Part shown: positions 34,767 to 43,571 of the stretch, one piece after another
Layout of the letters: every line of letters starts with the position of its first letter
Position numbering within the stretch: the first letter of the stretch is position 1
Assembly (NCBI RefSeq): GCF_024808255.1
Contig: NZ_JANTYS010000022.1
Coordinates: forward strand, 1 to 64,000
Length of the DNA stretch: 64,000 nt
From: Mucilaginibacter dorajii
Lineage (GTDB): Bacteria; Bacteroidota; Bacteroidia; Sphingobacteriales; Sphingobacteriaceae
Direction of reading: 5' to 3'
Position numbers and translations under genes: made by a program
Notes under the pieces: model-generated
What the model was told of the DNA's origin: nothing
Database searches by the model: none
The model's input: only the letters and a program-made list of their open reading frames with translations

Positions 34767-36206
34767 TTATTCAATAACGCTTACTTTAAGCATGTTGGTT
34801 TTTCCTTGTTTAATGATTGGCACAGCAGCGGTATTAATAACTACGTCGCCGGTTTTAATAAGCTCGGCAGCTTTAAGGATACCATTAACATCATTAATGG
34901 TATCATCGGTGCTTTCCAGTTTATCATAATAGAAAGAACGTACACCCCAAACCAGGCTTAGCGCGTTTAGCAGTTGCTTGTTTGATGTAAAGATATAAGT
35001 GCTTGCTTTAGGCCTATGGCTTGAGATTTGGAAAGCGGTATAGCCAGATGTGGTCATTGACACAATACCAACGGCATCAGTACTTTGTGCAAGGTGAACA
35101 GCCGACTCGCAAAGGGCATCGCTCAGGTAATTTAATGAGGTTGGATCAACCACCACATCCGTTTTTGAGGTATTGAACGGATAGCCTAACTCCTCAACAT
35201 TGCGTACAATTTTTGCCATTGTTTCAATAACAATCACCGGGAACTCGCCAACAGATGTTTCGCCGCTTAGCATTACCGCGTCTGCACCATCTAATACAGA
35301 GTTGGCCACGTCATTAACCTCGGCACGGGTAGGGCGCGGGGTGGTGATCATTGACTCAAGCATCTGTGTGGCCACAATTACCGGTTTTGATGCCGCACGA
35401 CATTTACGGGCAATCATTTTTTGCAGCAATGGTACTTCTTCCAACGGCATTTCAACACCAAGATCGCCACGGGCAACCATTACGCCATCGGTAGCGGCAA
35501 TAATTTCATCTATATTATCAATAGCTTCAGGTTTTTCAACTTTAGCTATCACTTTAGCCGCTTTACCACTTTGCCTGATGATCTCTTTTAATTCAATAAT
35601 ATCCTGTCCCGTACGTACAAAAGATAAGCCGATCCATTCAACATCATATTTTAATGCGAATTGCAGGTTAATCAAATCTTCTTCCGTTAAGCTTGGGATA
35701 GATACTTTGGTGTTTGGCAGATTAACACCTTTACGTGATGTTAAAATACCGCCGTGTACAACTTCACAAATAACAGTATCCAACCTGTTGGTAGTAATTA
35801 CTTTTAACTGCAGCTTTCCGTCATCTAATAAAATGATCTCATCGGCCTGTACATCTTGTGGAAATGTATCGTAAGTAATGTAAATCTGCTCGTCGTTACC
35901 AATACACTCCTGGGTAGTAATTTTAATTTGGGTACCATTTACTAAATGAATACCGCCATCTTTTACCAAACCTATACGGATTTTAGGGCCCTGCAAATCG
36001 GCAAGGATACCAACATTGGTCTTATATTCGGCATTGATCTCCCTGATGGTATCAATAACGCCTTTATGATCTTCAGGACGTCCGTGTGAGAAATTAAGGC
36101 GACAAACATTTACTCCGGCCTTTATCATCGCTAATAAAACTTCTTTTTTAGCTGATGCCGGGCCCATAGTGGCAACAATCTTAGTACGGTTATAATATAA
36201 TTTCAT
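34767..36206 (-). CDS. pyk: Pyruvate kinase
   Basis: This 479-residue glycolytic enzyme makes ATP and pyruvate from phosphoenolpyruvate. Motifs: TKIVATMGPAS, CRLNFSHG, LADLQGPKIRIG, SIPSLTEED, VIAKVEKPEAI, GVMVARGDLGVEMP and ATQMLESMI. The C-terminal effector domain ends KTNMLKVSVIE. It is downstream of and co-directional with the IPExxxVDY gene (66 bp). Divergent from acpP, which is the usual Bacteroidota layout. Confidence 0.97.
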   Translation of the reverse strand: MKLYYNRTKIVATMGPASAKKEVLLAMIKAGVNVCRLNFSHGRPEDHKGVIDTIREINAEYKTNVGILADLQGPKIRIGLVKDGGIHLVNGTQIKITTQECIGNDEQIYITYDTFPQDVQADEIILLDDGKLQLKVITTNRLDTVICEVVHGGILTSRKGVNLPNTKVSIPSLTEEDLINLQFALKYDVEWIGLSFVRTGQDIIELKEIIRQSGKAAKVIAKVEKPEAIDNIDEIIAATDGVMVARGDLGVEMPLEEVPLLQKMIARKCRAASKPVIVATQMLESMITTPRPTRAEVNDVANSVLDGADAVMLSGETSVGEFPVIVIETMAKIVRNVEELGYPFNTSKTDVVVDPTSLNYLSDALCESAVHLAQSTDAVGIVSMTTSGYTAFQISSHRPKASTYIFTSNKQLLNALSLVWGVRSFYYDKLESTDDTINDVNGILKAAELIKTGDVVINTAAVPIIKQGKTNMLKVSVIE

Positions 36207-36272
36207 ATTGTTCTGGTTAAAACTGGCTTCGTTTCACGTTAGGTGTGATACCAACACTTTTAAAATTTTGCG

Positions 36273-36698
36273 CTAAAATAACAGATTTTCCCGTGATTTT
36301 ATTTTTTTCGGATCAATCTTTACTGCGGCAACAATTTCGGGTATTTTATTTAGGGTTGATATCAGGTTGTCAAGGTCGGTATCGTCAATATAATTGCGGA
36401 TCATAAAAAAATAATCGGCGCTCTTCATTTCGGGCACTAAATAGCCCTCAGAGCCTTTATTGGCAATAAAATAAAAGTCTGTTTCGGTGGTTTCCCAATT
36501 ATAATAGTACTTGGAGAACAAAACAGGCTCGCTTCCCTGTGAAATATCCACAGACAAATCTTCGGTTTTACTAAAATTAAAATTTAAAAATTTGTTGATA
36601 AGATAACATACACGGTAATCTTTTAAGGAAGATGTTACCGCAATAAGCACAAAATCAAAATCGATCTCAAACTTTAAAAATTTCCTGTTCAAAATCAT
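36273..36698 (-). CDS. IPExxxVDY-family protein
   Basis: This small Bacteroidota-specific family is named after a motif; here it is VPEMKSADYF near the middle of the second half. From ATG 36698 the protein has 141 residues and starts MILNRKFLKFEIDFDFVLI, matching relatives that begin with this strand. A longer frame to 36794 adds 32 residues of weaker fit. Function unknown. It is always near pyk and acpP in this phylum, which suggests a link to fatty-acid or RNA processing, but no mechanism is known. Confidence 0.9.
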   Translation of the reverse strand: MILNRKFLKFEIDFDFVLIAVTSSLKDYRVCYLINKFLNFNFSKTEDLSVDISQGSEPVLFSKYYYNWETTETDFYFIANKGSEGYLVPEMKSADYFFMIRNYIDDTDLDNLISTLNKIPEIVAAVKIDPKKIKSRENLLF

Positions 36699-36846
36699 TA
36701 CTTTTACGCCGTCAAAAATACAAATACAAACCGTTTGCCTGAAATATTTGTTATCGAAATATATTGTAAAAGTTTTAGATTTGATTATTGACATAATTTA
36801 TTTTTCTTTGCACTGAATTTTTATTAATCATTAAACTATAAAGACT

Positions 36847-37083
36847 ATGTCTGATATCGCTTCAAGAGTAAAAGCTATTATCGTAGAAAAACTGGGTGTT
36901 GACGAAAGTGAAGTTACACCAGAAGCGAGTTTCACCAACGATCTTGGTGCCGACTCGTTAGACACCGTGGAATTAATCATGGAGTTTGAAAAAGAATTTA
37001 ACGTGGCTATTCCTGACGATCAGGCTGAAACTATCGGTACTGTAGGCCAGGCGGTTGCTTACCTTGAAAAAAACGTTAAATAA
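36847..37083 (+). CDS. acpP: Acyl carrier protein
   Basis: This 78-residue acidic protein carries growing acyl chains on a phosphopantetheine arm attached to Ser in GADSLDTVEL. Start MSDIASRVKAIIVEKLGVDESEV is typical. fabF follows 20 bp later and rnc after that, so the three are an operon. Confidence 0.98.
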   Translation: MSDIASRVKAIIVEKLGVDESEVTPEASFTNDLGADSLDTVELIMEFEKEFNVAIPDDQAETIGTVGQAVAYLEKNVK

Positions 37084-37103
37084 GACTCCCCTAACTGGAT
37101 TAA

Positions 37104-38357
37104 ATGGAGTTTAAAAGAGTTGTAGTAACCGGGCTTGGAGCACTTACTCCTATTGGTAATACCGTTTCTGAATATTGGAATGGATTGATCAATGGAGTAA
37201 GTGGCGCTGCCTTTATCAAAAGTTTTGATACCACACATTTCAAAACTAAGTTCGCATGCGAAGTAAAAGGCTTTGATGCGGATGGTTTTTTGGGTCGTAA
37301 AGATGCCCGTAAATTAGATCCCTTTGTTCAATACGCGCTGTTTTCAACAGAAGAAGCCGTAAAGGACGCGGGTTTGGATTTTAGCAAATTAGATACTAAC
37401 CGCATTGGCGTTATCTGGGGATCTGGAATTGGCGGTTTAAAAACGTTTTTGGATGAAGTTACAAACTTTGCCAAAGGCGATGGTACCCCCCGCTTTAACC
37501 CTTTCTTTATCCCTAAAATGATAGCTGATATTGCCCCTGGCCATATTTCTATTAAATACGGTTTACGCGGACCAAACTTTTCAACAGTTTCTGCGTGTGC
37601 TTCATCAAACAATTCACTTATCGATTCATTTAACTATATCCGTTTGGGTAAAGCTAATATGTTTATAAGCGGTGGTTCTGAAGCCATCATTAACGAAGCA
37701 GGTATCGGTGGCTTTAACGCCATGCACGCATTATCAACCCGTAATGATGACCCGGCAACGGCGTCACGTCCGTTTGATTTGGACAGGGATGGTTTTGTAG
37801 CAGGTGAAGGCGCAGGTACTATAATTTTAGAAGAACTGGAGCATGCAAAAGCCCGTGGCGCTAAAATTTATGCCGAAATGATTGGCGGCGGCATGAGTGC
37901 CGATGCTTACCATATGACAGCACCACATCCTGACGGACTTGGCGCGGCACTGGTAATGCGTATGGCTTTAGAAGATGCTAACCTAACTCCTGCCGATATT
38001 GATTATGTAAATGTTCACGGCACATCAACACCAATTGGCGATCCGCAGGAAATTAAAGCTATCCAGGATGTTTTTGGCGATGATATTTATCGCATCAACA
38101 TTAGCTCAACCAAATCAATGACCGGCCACTTATTAGGTGCCGCTGGTGCAGTTGAAGCTATTGCCTCTATACTTGCTTTAAAGAATGGTATAATACCCCC
38201 TACTATTAACCATTTTACCGATGATCCTTCTTTTGATCCTAAAATTAACTTCACCTTTAATGCAGCGCAAAAAAGGGATATTAATATAGTTCAAAGCAAC
38301 GGATTTGGTTTCGGCGGCCATAATGCTTCTGTGATATTTAAGAAATACCAAGATTAA
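37104..38357 (+). CDS. fabF: 3-oxoacyl-[acyl-carrier-protein] synthase II
   Basis: This 417-residue condensing enzyme extends acyl-ACP with malonyl-ACP. The Cys-His-His triad is seen in SACASSNN, VNVHGTSTPIGD and STKSMTGHLLGAAG. It ends with NGFGFGGHNASVIF, a normal KAS II end. It lies between acpP and rnc in the conserved operon. Confidence 0.98.
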   Translation: MEFKRVVVTGLGALTPIGNTVSEYWNGLINGVSGAAFIKSFDTTHFKTKFACEVKGFDADGFLGRKDARKLDPFVQYALFSTEEAVKDAGLDFSKLDTNRIGVIWGSGIGGLKTFLDEVTNFAKGDGTPRFNPFFIPKMIADIAPGHISIKYGLRGPNFSTVSACASSNNSLIDSFNYIRLGKANMFISGGSEAIINEAGIGGFNAMHALSTRNDDPATASRPFDLDRDGFVAGEGAGTIILEELEHAKARGAKIYAEMIGGGMSADAYHMTAPHPDGLGAALVMRMALEDANLTPADIDYVNVHGTSTPIGDPQEIKAIQDVFGDDIYRINISSTKSMTGHLLGAAGAVEAIASILALKNGIIPPTINHFTDDPSFDPKINFTFNAAQKRDINIVQSNGFGFGGHNASVIFKKYQD

Positions 38358-38367
38358 TTGTGGTTTG

Positions 38368-39093
38368 ATGCCTATCAGTCGGTTTTACAAGCTTTATATA
38401 TCGCCCAATAGAAAATATGTTAAGGTTTTAAAGAATTTGCTCGGCTTTGTGCCGGGCAATTTATCTTTATACCGGTTGGCATTCAGGCATAAATCTGTAG
38501 CACAAAACGTAAAAAAAGGTGTAAAAAACAGCAACGAGCGCCTTGAGTTTTTAGGCGATGCCGTGTTGGGCAGTGTTGTGGCCGAAGTGCTTTTTAAGCT
38601 TTATCCCTATGAGGATGAGGGGTTTTTAACTGAGTTGCGTTCAAAAATTGTGAGCCGCAACAACCTTAACCAGCTTGCCCGTAAGCTGGGTTTTGATAAG
38701 CTTATTGAGTATGATAACCGCATGCTAAACTCCAGCAGGCAGGGATCATTACTTGGTGATGCTTTTGAGGCATTAATTGGAGCTGTTTATCTGGATAAAG
38801 GCTATGATTTTACCAAAAACTTTTTGATAAACCATATCATTAAAGCCCATATTGACATCCATACGCTTGAGCAAACCGAAACCAACTTTAAGAGTAAACT
38901 GATAGAGTGGTGCCAGCGCCATGGCCGCGATATTACTTTTGAATTGGTTACCAACCAGGAAGGCGAAAATGCCAAATTATTTACCGTACAGGCGCTCATT
39001 GATGGCGAGGTAACCGGTTCCGGTAAAGAGTTCAGTAAAAAGAATGCCGAAAAGCTGGCGGCCGAAAAGGCTTGCGAAGCATTAGGTATCTAA
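38368..39093 (+). CDS. rnc: Ribonuclease III
   Basis: This 241-residue double-strand-specific RNase processes rRNA precursors. The catalytic segment NERLEFLGDAVLGSVVAE and the second acidic block GDAFEALIGAVYLD are present. A dsRNA-binding domain (about 168-240) ends AEKLAAEKACEAL. I take ATG 38368; a TTG codon directly before it is less likely. The start is 10 bp after fabF. Confidence 0.97.
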   Translation: MPISRFYKLYISPNRKYVKVLKNLLGFVPGNLSLYRLAFRHKSVAQNVKKGVKNSNERLEFLGDAVLGSVVAEVLFKLYPYEDEGFLTELRSKIVSRNNLNQLARKLGFDKLIEYDNRMLNSSRQGSLLGDAFEALIGAVYLDKGYDFTKNFLINHIIKAHIDIHTLEQTETNFKSKLIEWCQRHGRDITFELVTNQEGENAKLFTVQALIDGEVTGSGKEFSKKNAEKLAAEKACEALGI

Positions 39094-39112
39094 TAATATC
39101 CCGTTTCTTATT

Positions 39113-39889
39113 TTAATGTTGACCGGGCTTTGATAGCCTGGTAGAGTCGGGCTTGATAAAGGTTGGCGAATTGATCAATTCCAGCCTGTCTTTTTCATTG
39201 CTTTGCTTGTAATACTCATATGATTTTTGGGTATGGTGTATCAGGTCGTAATCATTCCATCCCTTCAGATCATCAAAAGTAGGCGTATAAAAGTCCATGA
39301 ATTTATGCGCAAGGGTATCCGACTCCAATTTGGTAACCAACCTCACAAAGCCCACATTATAACGCCTGTTAATTTCGGCCTGCTCTAATTCGCCTTTCGA
39401 AAATTGTGCAAAGCGTTTGGCGCGATTAGGGGTTTTACCAAAAAGTTCGTAAACAGCGGTTATCGGGTTAGTAACAAATGACGATACCGGTGGCTTGCCG
39501 GCATAAAAAGTGCCTTGCTTACGATAGTCGCCCATGATTTCATTAATTTCCTGTTTTTTTGTCTGGCCGGTAATTTTAACCTCTTTTAATACAATTTGAG
39601 GCTGCATGTAAACAGGCATATCGCTGTTATTGAGTACTTCTATTTTTTGCGGAGTAAAGTTTTCTTTCGAAAAAAGGAGGGTATCACCAACAGAAACTTT
39701 TATCGAAAACCAACCCAGATCGTCACTCATTGCCAATATCTTGGTTTTAAGGTTTTTGATCATTACCTGACCTTCACGTTCGGGCGTGTTCTTTTTGGAT
39801 GTAACCCCTTTAAGGGTAAATTCCTGTGCTGATGCATTTAAAACAAAGCAAAAGCAAACGAGTAACTGCAGGGAAAAACGAATGCGCAT
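39113..39889 (-). CDS. Exported protein with carboxypeptidase-regulatory-like domain
   Basis: This 258-residue protein has a signal peptide (about 1-22, ASAQE). Next is a CarboxypepD_reg-like beta sandwich (about 23-115), with GVTSKKNTPEREGQVMIKNLKTK and VSVGDTLLFSKENFTP. The remainder is helical, with no known domain (NRAKRFAQFSKGELEQAEINRRYN). Such proteins often accompany TonB-linked transporters, but none is near. Function unknown. Confidence 0.82.
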   Translation of the reverse strand: MRIRFSLQLLVCFCFVLNASAQEFTLKGVTSKKNTPEREGQVMIKNLKTKILAMSDDLGWFSIKVSVGDTLLFSKENFTPQKIEVLNNSDMPVYMQPQIVLKEVKITGQTKKQEINEIMGDYRKQGTFYAGKPPVSSFVTNPITAVYELFGKTPNRAKRFAQFSKGELEQAEINRRYNVGFVRLVTKLESDTLAHKFMDFYTPTFDDLKGWNDYDLIHHTQKSYEYYKQSNEKDRLELINSPTFIKPDSTRLSKPGQH

Positions 39890-39944
39890 TAATAAAGTAT
39901 AAACGTAAAGATAGCCAGAGTATTTTAAACTAAATGTGAAAAAG

Positions 39945-40140
39945 TGTTAAAGGGGGGAAGTCGAGAAGACCGGAAGTCAGTAAAGTCGGGAAGTAAAGGA
40001 GCCTAATGGCCAATCCAATTGAACAAATTCTTAACATCAGATTCCTTATGAACTTTTCCGACTTTCGGCGTTTCTAACTTCCGGTCTTTCGGACTTTCCC
40101 GACTTCCGGACCTCCCAACTTTTCAGACTTTCCGACTTTG
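39945..40140. repeat. Inverted GGAAGTCGGGAAGTC-type repeats before yicC
   Basis: Variants of GGAAGTCGGGAAGT lie at 39955-39990 and of ACTTTCCCGACTTCC at 40060-40140. The two sets can pair as a long hairpin. The right set runs to within 15 bp of the YicC promoter box. Confidence 0.7.
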
Positions 40141-40152
40141 CTAACAAAACCC

Positions 40153-40160
40153 TATCTTTG
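40153..40160 (+). promoter_or_regulatory. TAnnTTTG box next to the YicC-family start
   Basis: TATCTTTG ends 3 bp before the ATG at 40164; a near-leaderless transcript would result. Confidence 0.45.
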
Positions 40161-40163
40161 CAC

Positions 40164-41039
40164 ATGATAAAATCCATGACAGGGTATGGAATTGCCAGTT
40201 TTGACTCGGGTAATACAAAATATACCGTTGAGATCAAATCCCTGAACAGCAAGTTTCTTGAACTTTCACTTCGCTTACCCAAAATATTTTCTGAAAAAGA
40301 ATTTCAGTTGCGCAACGAGTGTAGCAAACTGATTGAGCGGGGTAAGGTAAACCTATCTATTAATGTAGAACAGGCTACATCTGCGGTAAAAGCCGCCGGT
40401 ATTGATAAAGTATTGCTTAAACATTATTACCAGCAGTTAAAAGATGTAAGCCAGGAATTGAATGATCCTACATCAAACCTGTTACAGCTTGCGCTGGGTT
40501 TGCCCGAAGTTGTGAAATACGATGAGGAAACTGTATCTGAAGACGAATGGAAACAGGTTGAAAAAACCTTCCAGGCTGCTTTAGCCGCTTTTCAACAGTT
40601 TAGGGCTGATGAAGGCAATGTACTGGAAAATGATGTAAAATACCGCATCGATATCATCCTTAAAAACCTGGAACTGGTTGAAGTGGAAGACCCTAAACGG
40701 ATTTCACTGATCCGCGAAAGATTAAACACCTTTTTAGCCGAAGCCACTAATCGCGAAGCTATCGATCAAAACCGTTTTGAACAGGAATTGATCTATTACA
40801 TTGATAAGCTGGATATTACAGAAGAAAAGATCAGGCTTAAAACACATTGCGAATACTTTTTAGAAACCCTTAAGAATGCAGATGCCAATGGCAAAAAGCT
40901 TGGGTTTATATCACAGGAGATCGGTCGCGAAATAAACACCCTTGGCTCAAAAGCAAACGATGCCAACATCCAAAAACTGGTTGTAGGCATGAAAGAGGAG
41001 TTGGAAAAAATTAAAGAACAGCTTTTAAACGTATTATAG
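40164..41039 (+). CDS. YicC-family endoribonuclease
   Basis: This 291-residue protein starts MIKSMTGYG, the YicC signature, and ends with the DUF1732 block KKLGFISQEIGREINTLGSKANDA. E. coli YicC/RlmH-like members cleave certain small RNAs. I take ATG 40164; the preceding TTG of an upstream frame is inside the promoter box. gmk follows after an inverted-repeat spacer. Confidence 0.94.
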   Translation: MIKSMTGYGIASFDSGNTKYTVEIKSLNSKFLELSLRLPKIFSEKEFQLRNECSKLIERGKVNLSINVEQATSAVKAAGIDKVLLKHYYQQLKDVSQELNDPTSNLLQLALGLPEVVKYDEETVSEDEWKQVEKTFQAALAAFQQFRADEGNVLENDVKYRIDIILKNLELVEVEDPKRISLIRERLNTFLAEATNREAIDQNRFEQELIYYIDKLDITEEKIRLKTHCEYFLETLKNADANGKKLGFISQEIGREINTLGSKANDANIQKLVVGMKEELEKIKEQLLNVL

Positions 41040-41044
41040 TATAC

Positions 41045-41135
41045 AGTCATTGAGTCATCTGGTCATTAAGTCATTGAAAAATGCCCCTTAATAGCCTAAT
41101 GGCGGCAATGACCCAATGACTTAATGACTAATGAC
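41045..41135. repeat. Inverted GTCATTAAGTCATTG repeat at the gmk start
   Basis: GTCATTAAGTCATTG (left) and CAATGACTTAATGAC (right) can pair; more GTCAT units sit around. The gmk ATG lies at its right end, so the hairpin could cover the start. Confidence 0.75.
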
Positions 41136-41712
41136 CAAAGAAGGTAAACTCATCATATTTTCGGCACCCTCTGGAGCGGGTAAAACTACTATTGTACACC
41201 ACTTGCTGAGTATTATTCCCGAGCTGGAGTTTTCCATTTCGGCCACAACCAGGCAGGCCCGTGGCGATGAGCAGGACGGCAAGGACTATTACTTTATTAG
41301 CCTGGCCGAGTTTACACACCGCATTGCCAAAAAGCAATTTGTTGAATTTGAAGAGGTTTATACCGGTACTTTTTATGGCACACTACGCGCTGAGATAGAG
41401 CGTATTTGGGCAAAAGGCAAAACCGTTATTTTTGATATCGACGTAGAAGGAGGCCTTCACCTTAAACGTAAATACGATGGCCAGGCACTTGCCATATTTG
41501 TACAGCCCCCATCATTGGAGGTTTTAGTTGAACGCTTGACCGGCCGCGGCACCGATAGCGAAGAAAAACTGAAAGAACGCTTCGCCAAAGCCGAAAAAGA
41601 GCTAAAATACGCCCCGCAATTTGATATTATCCTCAAAAATTACGATCTTGAAACGGCTTGTAAAGAAGCGAAGGAGTTGGTGAATAATTTTATTAGCCCC
41701 CCGGCCCCCTAA
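41131..41712 (+). CDS. gmk: Guanylate kinase
   Basis: This 193-residue enzyme phosphorylates GMP to GDP. P-loop SAPSGAGKTTIVHH, then SATTRQARGDEQDGKDYYFIS, EVYTGTFYGT and FDIDVEGGLHLK. The last residues (ISPPAP) are encoded by a dispersed CCCCCGGCCCCCTAAAGGGG repeat, which also supplies the stop, so the C-terminus differs from typical relatives. Essential gene; it is followed by nadD. Confidence 0.96.
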   Translation: MTKEGKLIIFSAPSGAGKTTIVHHLLSIIPELEFSISATTRQARGDEQDGKDYYFISLAEFTHRIAKKQFVEFEEVYTGTFYGTLRAEIERIWAKGKTVIFDIDVEGGLHLKRKYDGQALAIFVQPPSLEVLVERLTGRGTDSEEKLKERFAKAEKELKYAPQFDIILKNYDLETACKEAKELVNNFISPPAP

Positions 41713-41800
41713 AGGGGGAGTGTCAAATTTTGTTTGGCAAGGCTTACACATTAATAAATAACATTTACTTTATTCCCCCTTCAGGGGGTTAGGGGGCAAA
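41697..41800. repeat. CCCCCTAAAGGGGG-type repeat between gmk and nadD
   Basis: The left element (GCCCCCTAAAGGGGGAGT) and right element (TCCCCCTTCAGGGGGTTAGG) form an inverted pair. They fill the gap from the gmk end to the nadD start. Confidence 0.85.
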
Positions 41801-42373
41801 ATGAAGATAGGCTTACTGTTCGGTTCATTTAATCCAATACATATAGGGCACCTTATCATTGCCAACTACATGGCTAACCATACTACTTTGGATAAGGTTT
41901 GGTTGGTGGTATCGCCGCAAAATCCGTTAAAAAAATATGGCGATCTGATTAATACCTATGATCGGCTGGAAATGGCACGCCTGGCCACTGAGCACGCCAC
42001 TAATATTGCCGTAAGCGATGTAGAACTTAAGCTACCACAACCATCATACACTATTGATACTTTAGCCCATTTAAAAGAAAAACATCCGGAACATGAGTTT
42101 GCCCTCATTATGGGGTCTGACAACCTGGGCACCTTGCATAAATGGAAAAACTATAAACTTATCCTGCGCGACTACCGTATTTACGTTTATCCCCGCCCGG
42201 GCTATGAAAACGCCGAACTGGCCGATCATCCATCGGTAACCATCACCATGACCCCGCAGATGGAACTCTCTGCAACCTTTATCCGTAAATCCATCGCCGA
42301 AAAAAAGAACGTGCAATACTTTGTACCAGACCCGGTTTTGAAATTCATCGAGAGCAAGAGTTTGTATAAGTAA
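41801..42373 (+). CDS. nadD: Nicotinate-nucleotide adenylyltransferase
   Basis: This 190-residue NAD biosynthesis enzyme shows GLLFGSFNPIHIGHLIIANY (nucleotidyl-transferase HxGH), MGSDNLGTLHKWKNY and the C-terminal SATFIRKSI (ISATxIR-like) block. Its ATG is directly after the C/G-run repeat. Length is normal. Confidence 0.96.
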   Translation: MKIGLLFGSFNPIHIGHLIIANYMANHTTLDKVWLVVSPQNPLKKYGDLINTYDRLEMARLATEHATNIAVSDVELKLPQPSYTIDTLAHLKEKHPEHEFALIMGSDNLGTLHKWKNYKLILRDYRIYVYPRPGYENAELADHPSVTITMTPQMELSATFIRKSIAEKKNVQYFVPDPVLKFIESKSLYK

Positions 42374-42404
42374 AATCGTATATTTATAAAAAGGAGATTG
42401 AAAG

Positions 42405-42584
42405 ATGCTTACCAAAGATAAAGTGAAGGAACTGATAGACCATATGCCTGATACATTTTCTGTTGATGATGTGGTAGAAGAAATTATACTTCTACAAAAA
42501 ATTGAAATAGCCAAAAAACAAGTCCAGGATGGTGATTTCTTAACAGAAGATGAGTTAGACGCAGAGATTGAGAAGTGGAACTAA
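42405..42584 (+). CDS. Probable antitoxin of a type II toxin-antitoxin pair
   Basis: This short acidic 59-residue frame starts MLTKDKVKELIDHMPD and ends DFLTEDELDAEIEKWN. The two-part helical pattern and acid end are like Phd/YefM- or ParD-like antitoxins that stand before RelE/ParE toxins. AAGGAGATTG lies 8-14 bp before the ATG, a fair Shine-Dalgarno. It overlaps the toxin gene by 10 bp. Family is not certain. Confidence 0.75.
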   Translation: MLTKDKVKELIDHMPDTFSVDDVVEEIILLQKIEIAKKQVQDGDFLTEDELDAEIEKWN

Positions 42585-42889
42585 AAATAATTTTCTCCAG
42601 GTTAGCACTGCATGATCTAAAGGAGATATATAACTATATCAGTAAAGACTCTGTAAAATACGCACATAGGGAAGTCCAGTTAATTCGTTCAGCAGCCAGC
42701 AAACTTAAAAGCAATTCTCTTTTAGGCAGAAAATTTGAAAAACTTGATGATGAACTAACCCGCGAACTTATCTTTAAGAACTATCGGATTATTTATTCAA
42801 TTGCAGTGAACGAACAAATAGTCGTTCTCTCCATCCATCATCATTCACGTTTAATTGCTAACAATCCTGCTTTTAAACCCGAGGATTAA
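42575..42889 (+). CDS. RelE/ParE-family toxin
   Basis: This 104-residue protein begins ELKIIFSRLALHDLKEIYNYIS and ends LRE-like YRIIYSIAVNEQIVVLSIHHHSR. This is the RelE/ParE toxin fold, probably ParE. The GTG start lies inside the antitoxin gene's end. Adult ParE toxins poison gyrase, RelE cleave mRNA; which applies is open. Confidence 0.85.
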   Translation: MELKIIFSRLALHDLKEIYNYISKDSVKYAHREVQLIRSAASKLKSNSLLGRKFEKLDDELTRELIFKNYRIIYSIAVNEQIVVLSIHHHSRLIANNPAFKPED

Positions 42890-42933
42890 ATTTTGTCTTA
42901 ATTGCTGATTTTAATTTCTTGACTCTACTTCCC

Positions 42934-42941
42934 TATCTTTG
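42934..42941 (+). promoter_or_regulatory. TAnnTTTG box next to the miaE-like start
   Basis: TATCTTTG ends 5 bp before the GTG at 42947, the third case of a box next to a start in this window. Confidence 0.4.
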
Positions 42942-42946
42942 TTCCT

Positions 42947-43546
42947 GTGAGCGAGAAAACCATACTTAAATTACAATTGCCTACAGACCCTCTTTGGGTT
43001 AAAAATGTGGTGGAAAGCAATATTGAAGAACTGCTTACCGACCATGCTTATTGTGAGCAGAAAGCGGCAACCAATGGCATTACCCTTATTGTACAAAACC
43101 CCAATCTGTCAGATCTGGTGCAGGAAATGATTGCCCTGGTGCAGGAAGAAATGGACCATTTTAAGCGTGTGCATGAAATTATTGTGGCCCGCGGTTTTGT
43201 GTTGGGTAAAGAGCGCAAGGATAATTACGTGAATGAATTACGCAAATTCATCATTGTTGGCGGCGGTCGCGAAGCGCAGTTGATTGACAGGTTATTGTTT
43301 TCGGCGATGATAGAGGCCCGCAGCTGCGAGCGTTTTAAAGTACTTTCCGAAAATATCAACGATACCCATTTATCCGAATTTTATCACGAGCTGATGATCA
43401 GCGAAGCTACCCATTATTCGATGTTTATTCGCCTTGCTAAGAAATACGCGGTTGAAATTGACGTAGATAAACGCTGGAAAGAATTTTTAGAATACGAAGC
43501 CGGCGTGATTCAAAATTACGGCAAAAGCGAAACCATACACGGGTAA
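42947..43546 (+). CDS. miaE: tRNA-(ms2io6A)-hydroxylase-like protein (MiaE)
   Basis: This 199-residue di-iron protein hydroxylates the ms2i6A base at position 37 of tRNA. Iron ligands are in LVQEEMDHFKRVHEI, MIEARSCERF and ISEATHYSMF (Glu, ExxH pairs). Start is GTG. It follows the toxin gene by 57 bp and precedes a LytTR regulator. Length and motifs fit MiaE. Confidence 0.93.
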   Translation: MSEKTILKLQLPTDPLWVKNVVESNIEELLTDHAYCEQKAATNGITLIVQNPNLSDLVQEMIALVQEEMDHFKRVHEIIVARGFVLGKERKDNYVNELRKFIIVGGGREAQLIDRLLFSAMIEARSCERFKVLSENINDTHLSEFYHELMISEATHYSMFIRLAKKYAVEIDVDKRWKEFLEYEAGVIQNYGKSETIHG

Positions 43547-43571
43547 TGCATCTTTATTATATATTAGACCT

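Noticed and set aside
36699..36794. 32-codon extension of the IPExxxVDY gene
   Set aside because: Relatives begin at the later Met; the extra part lies in the acpP promoter region.
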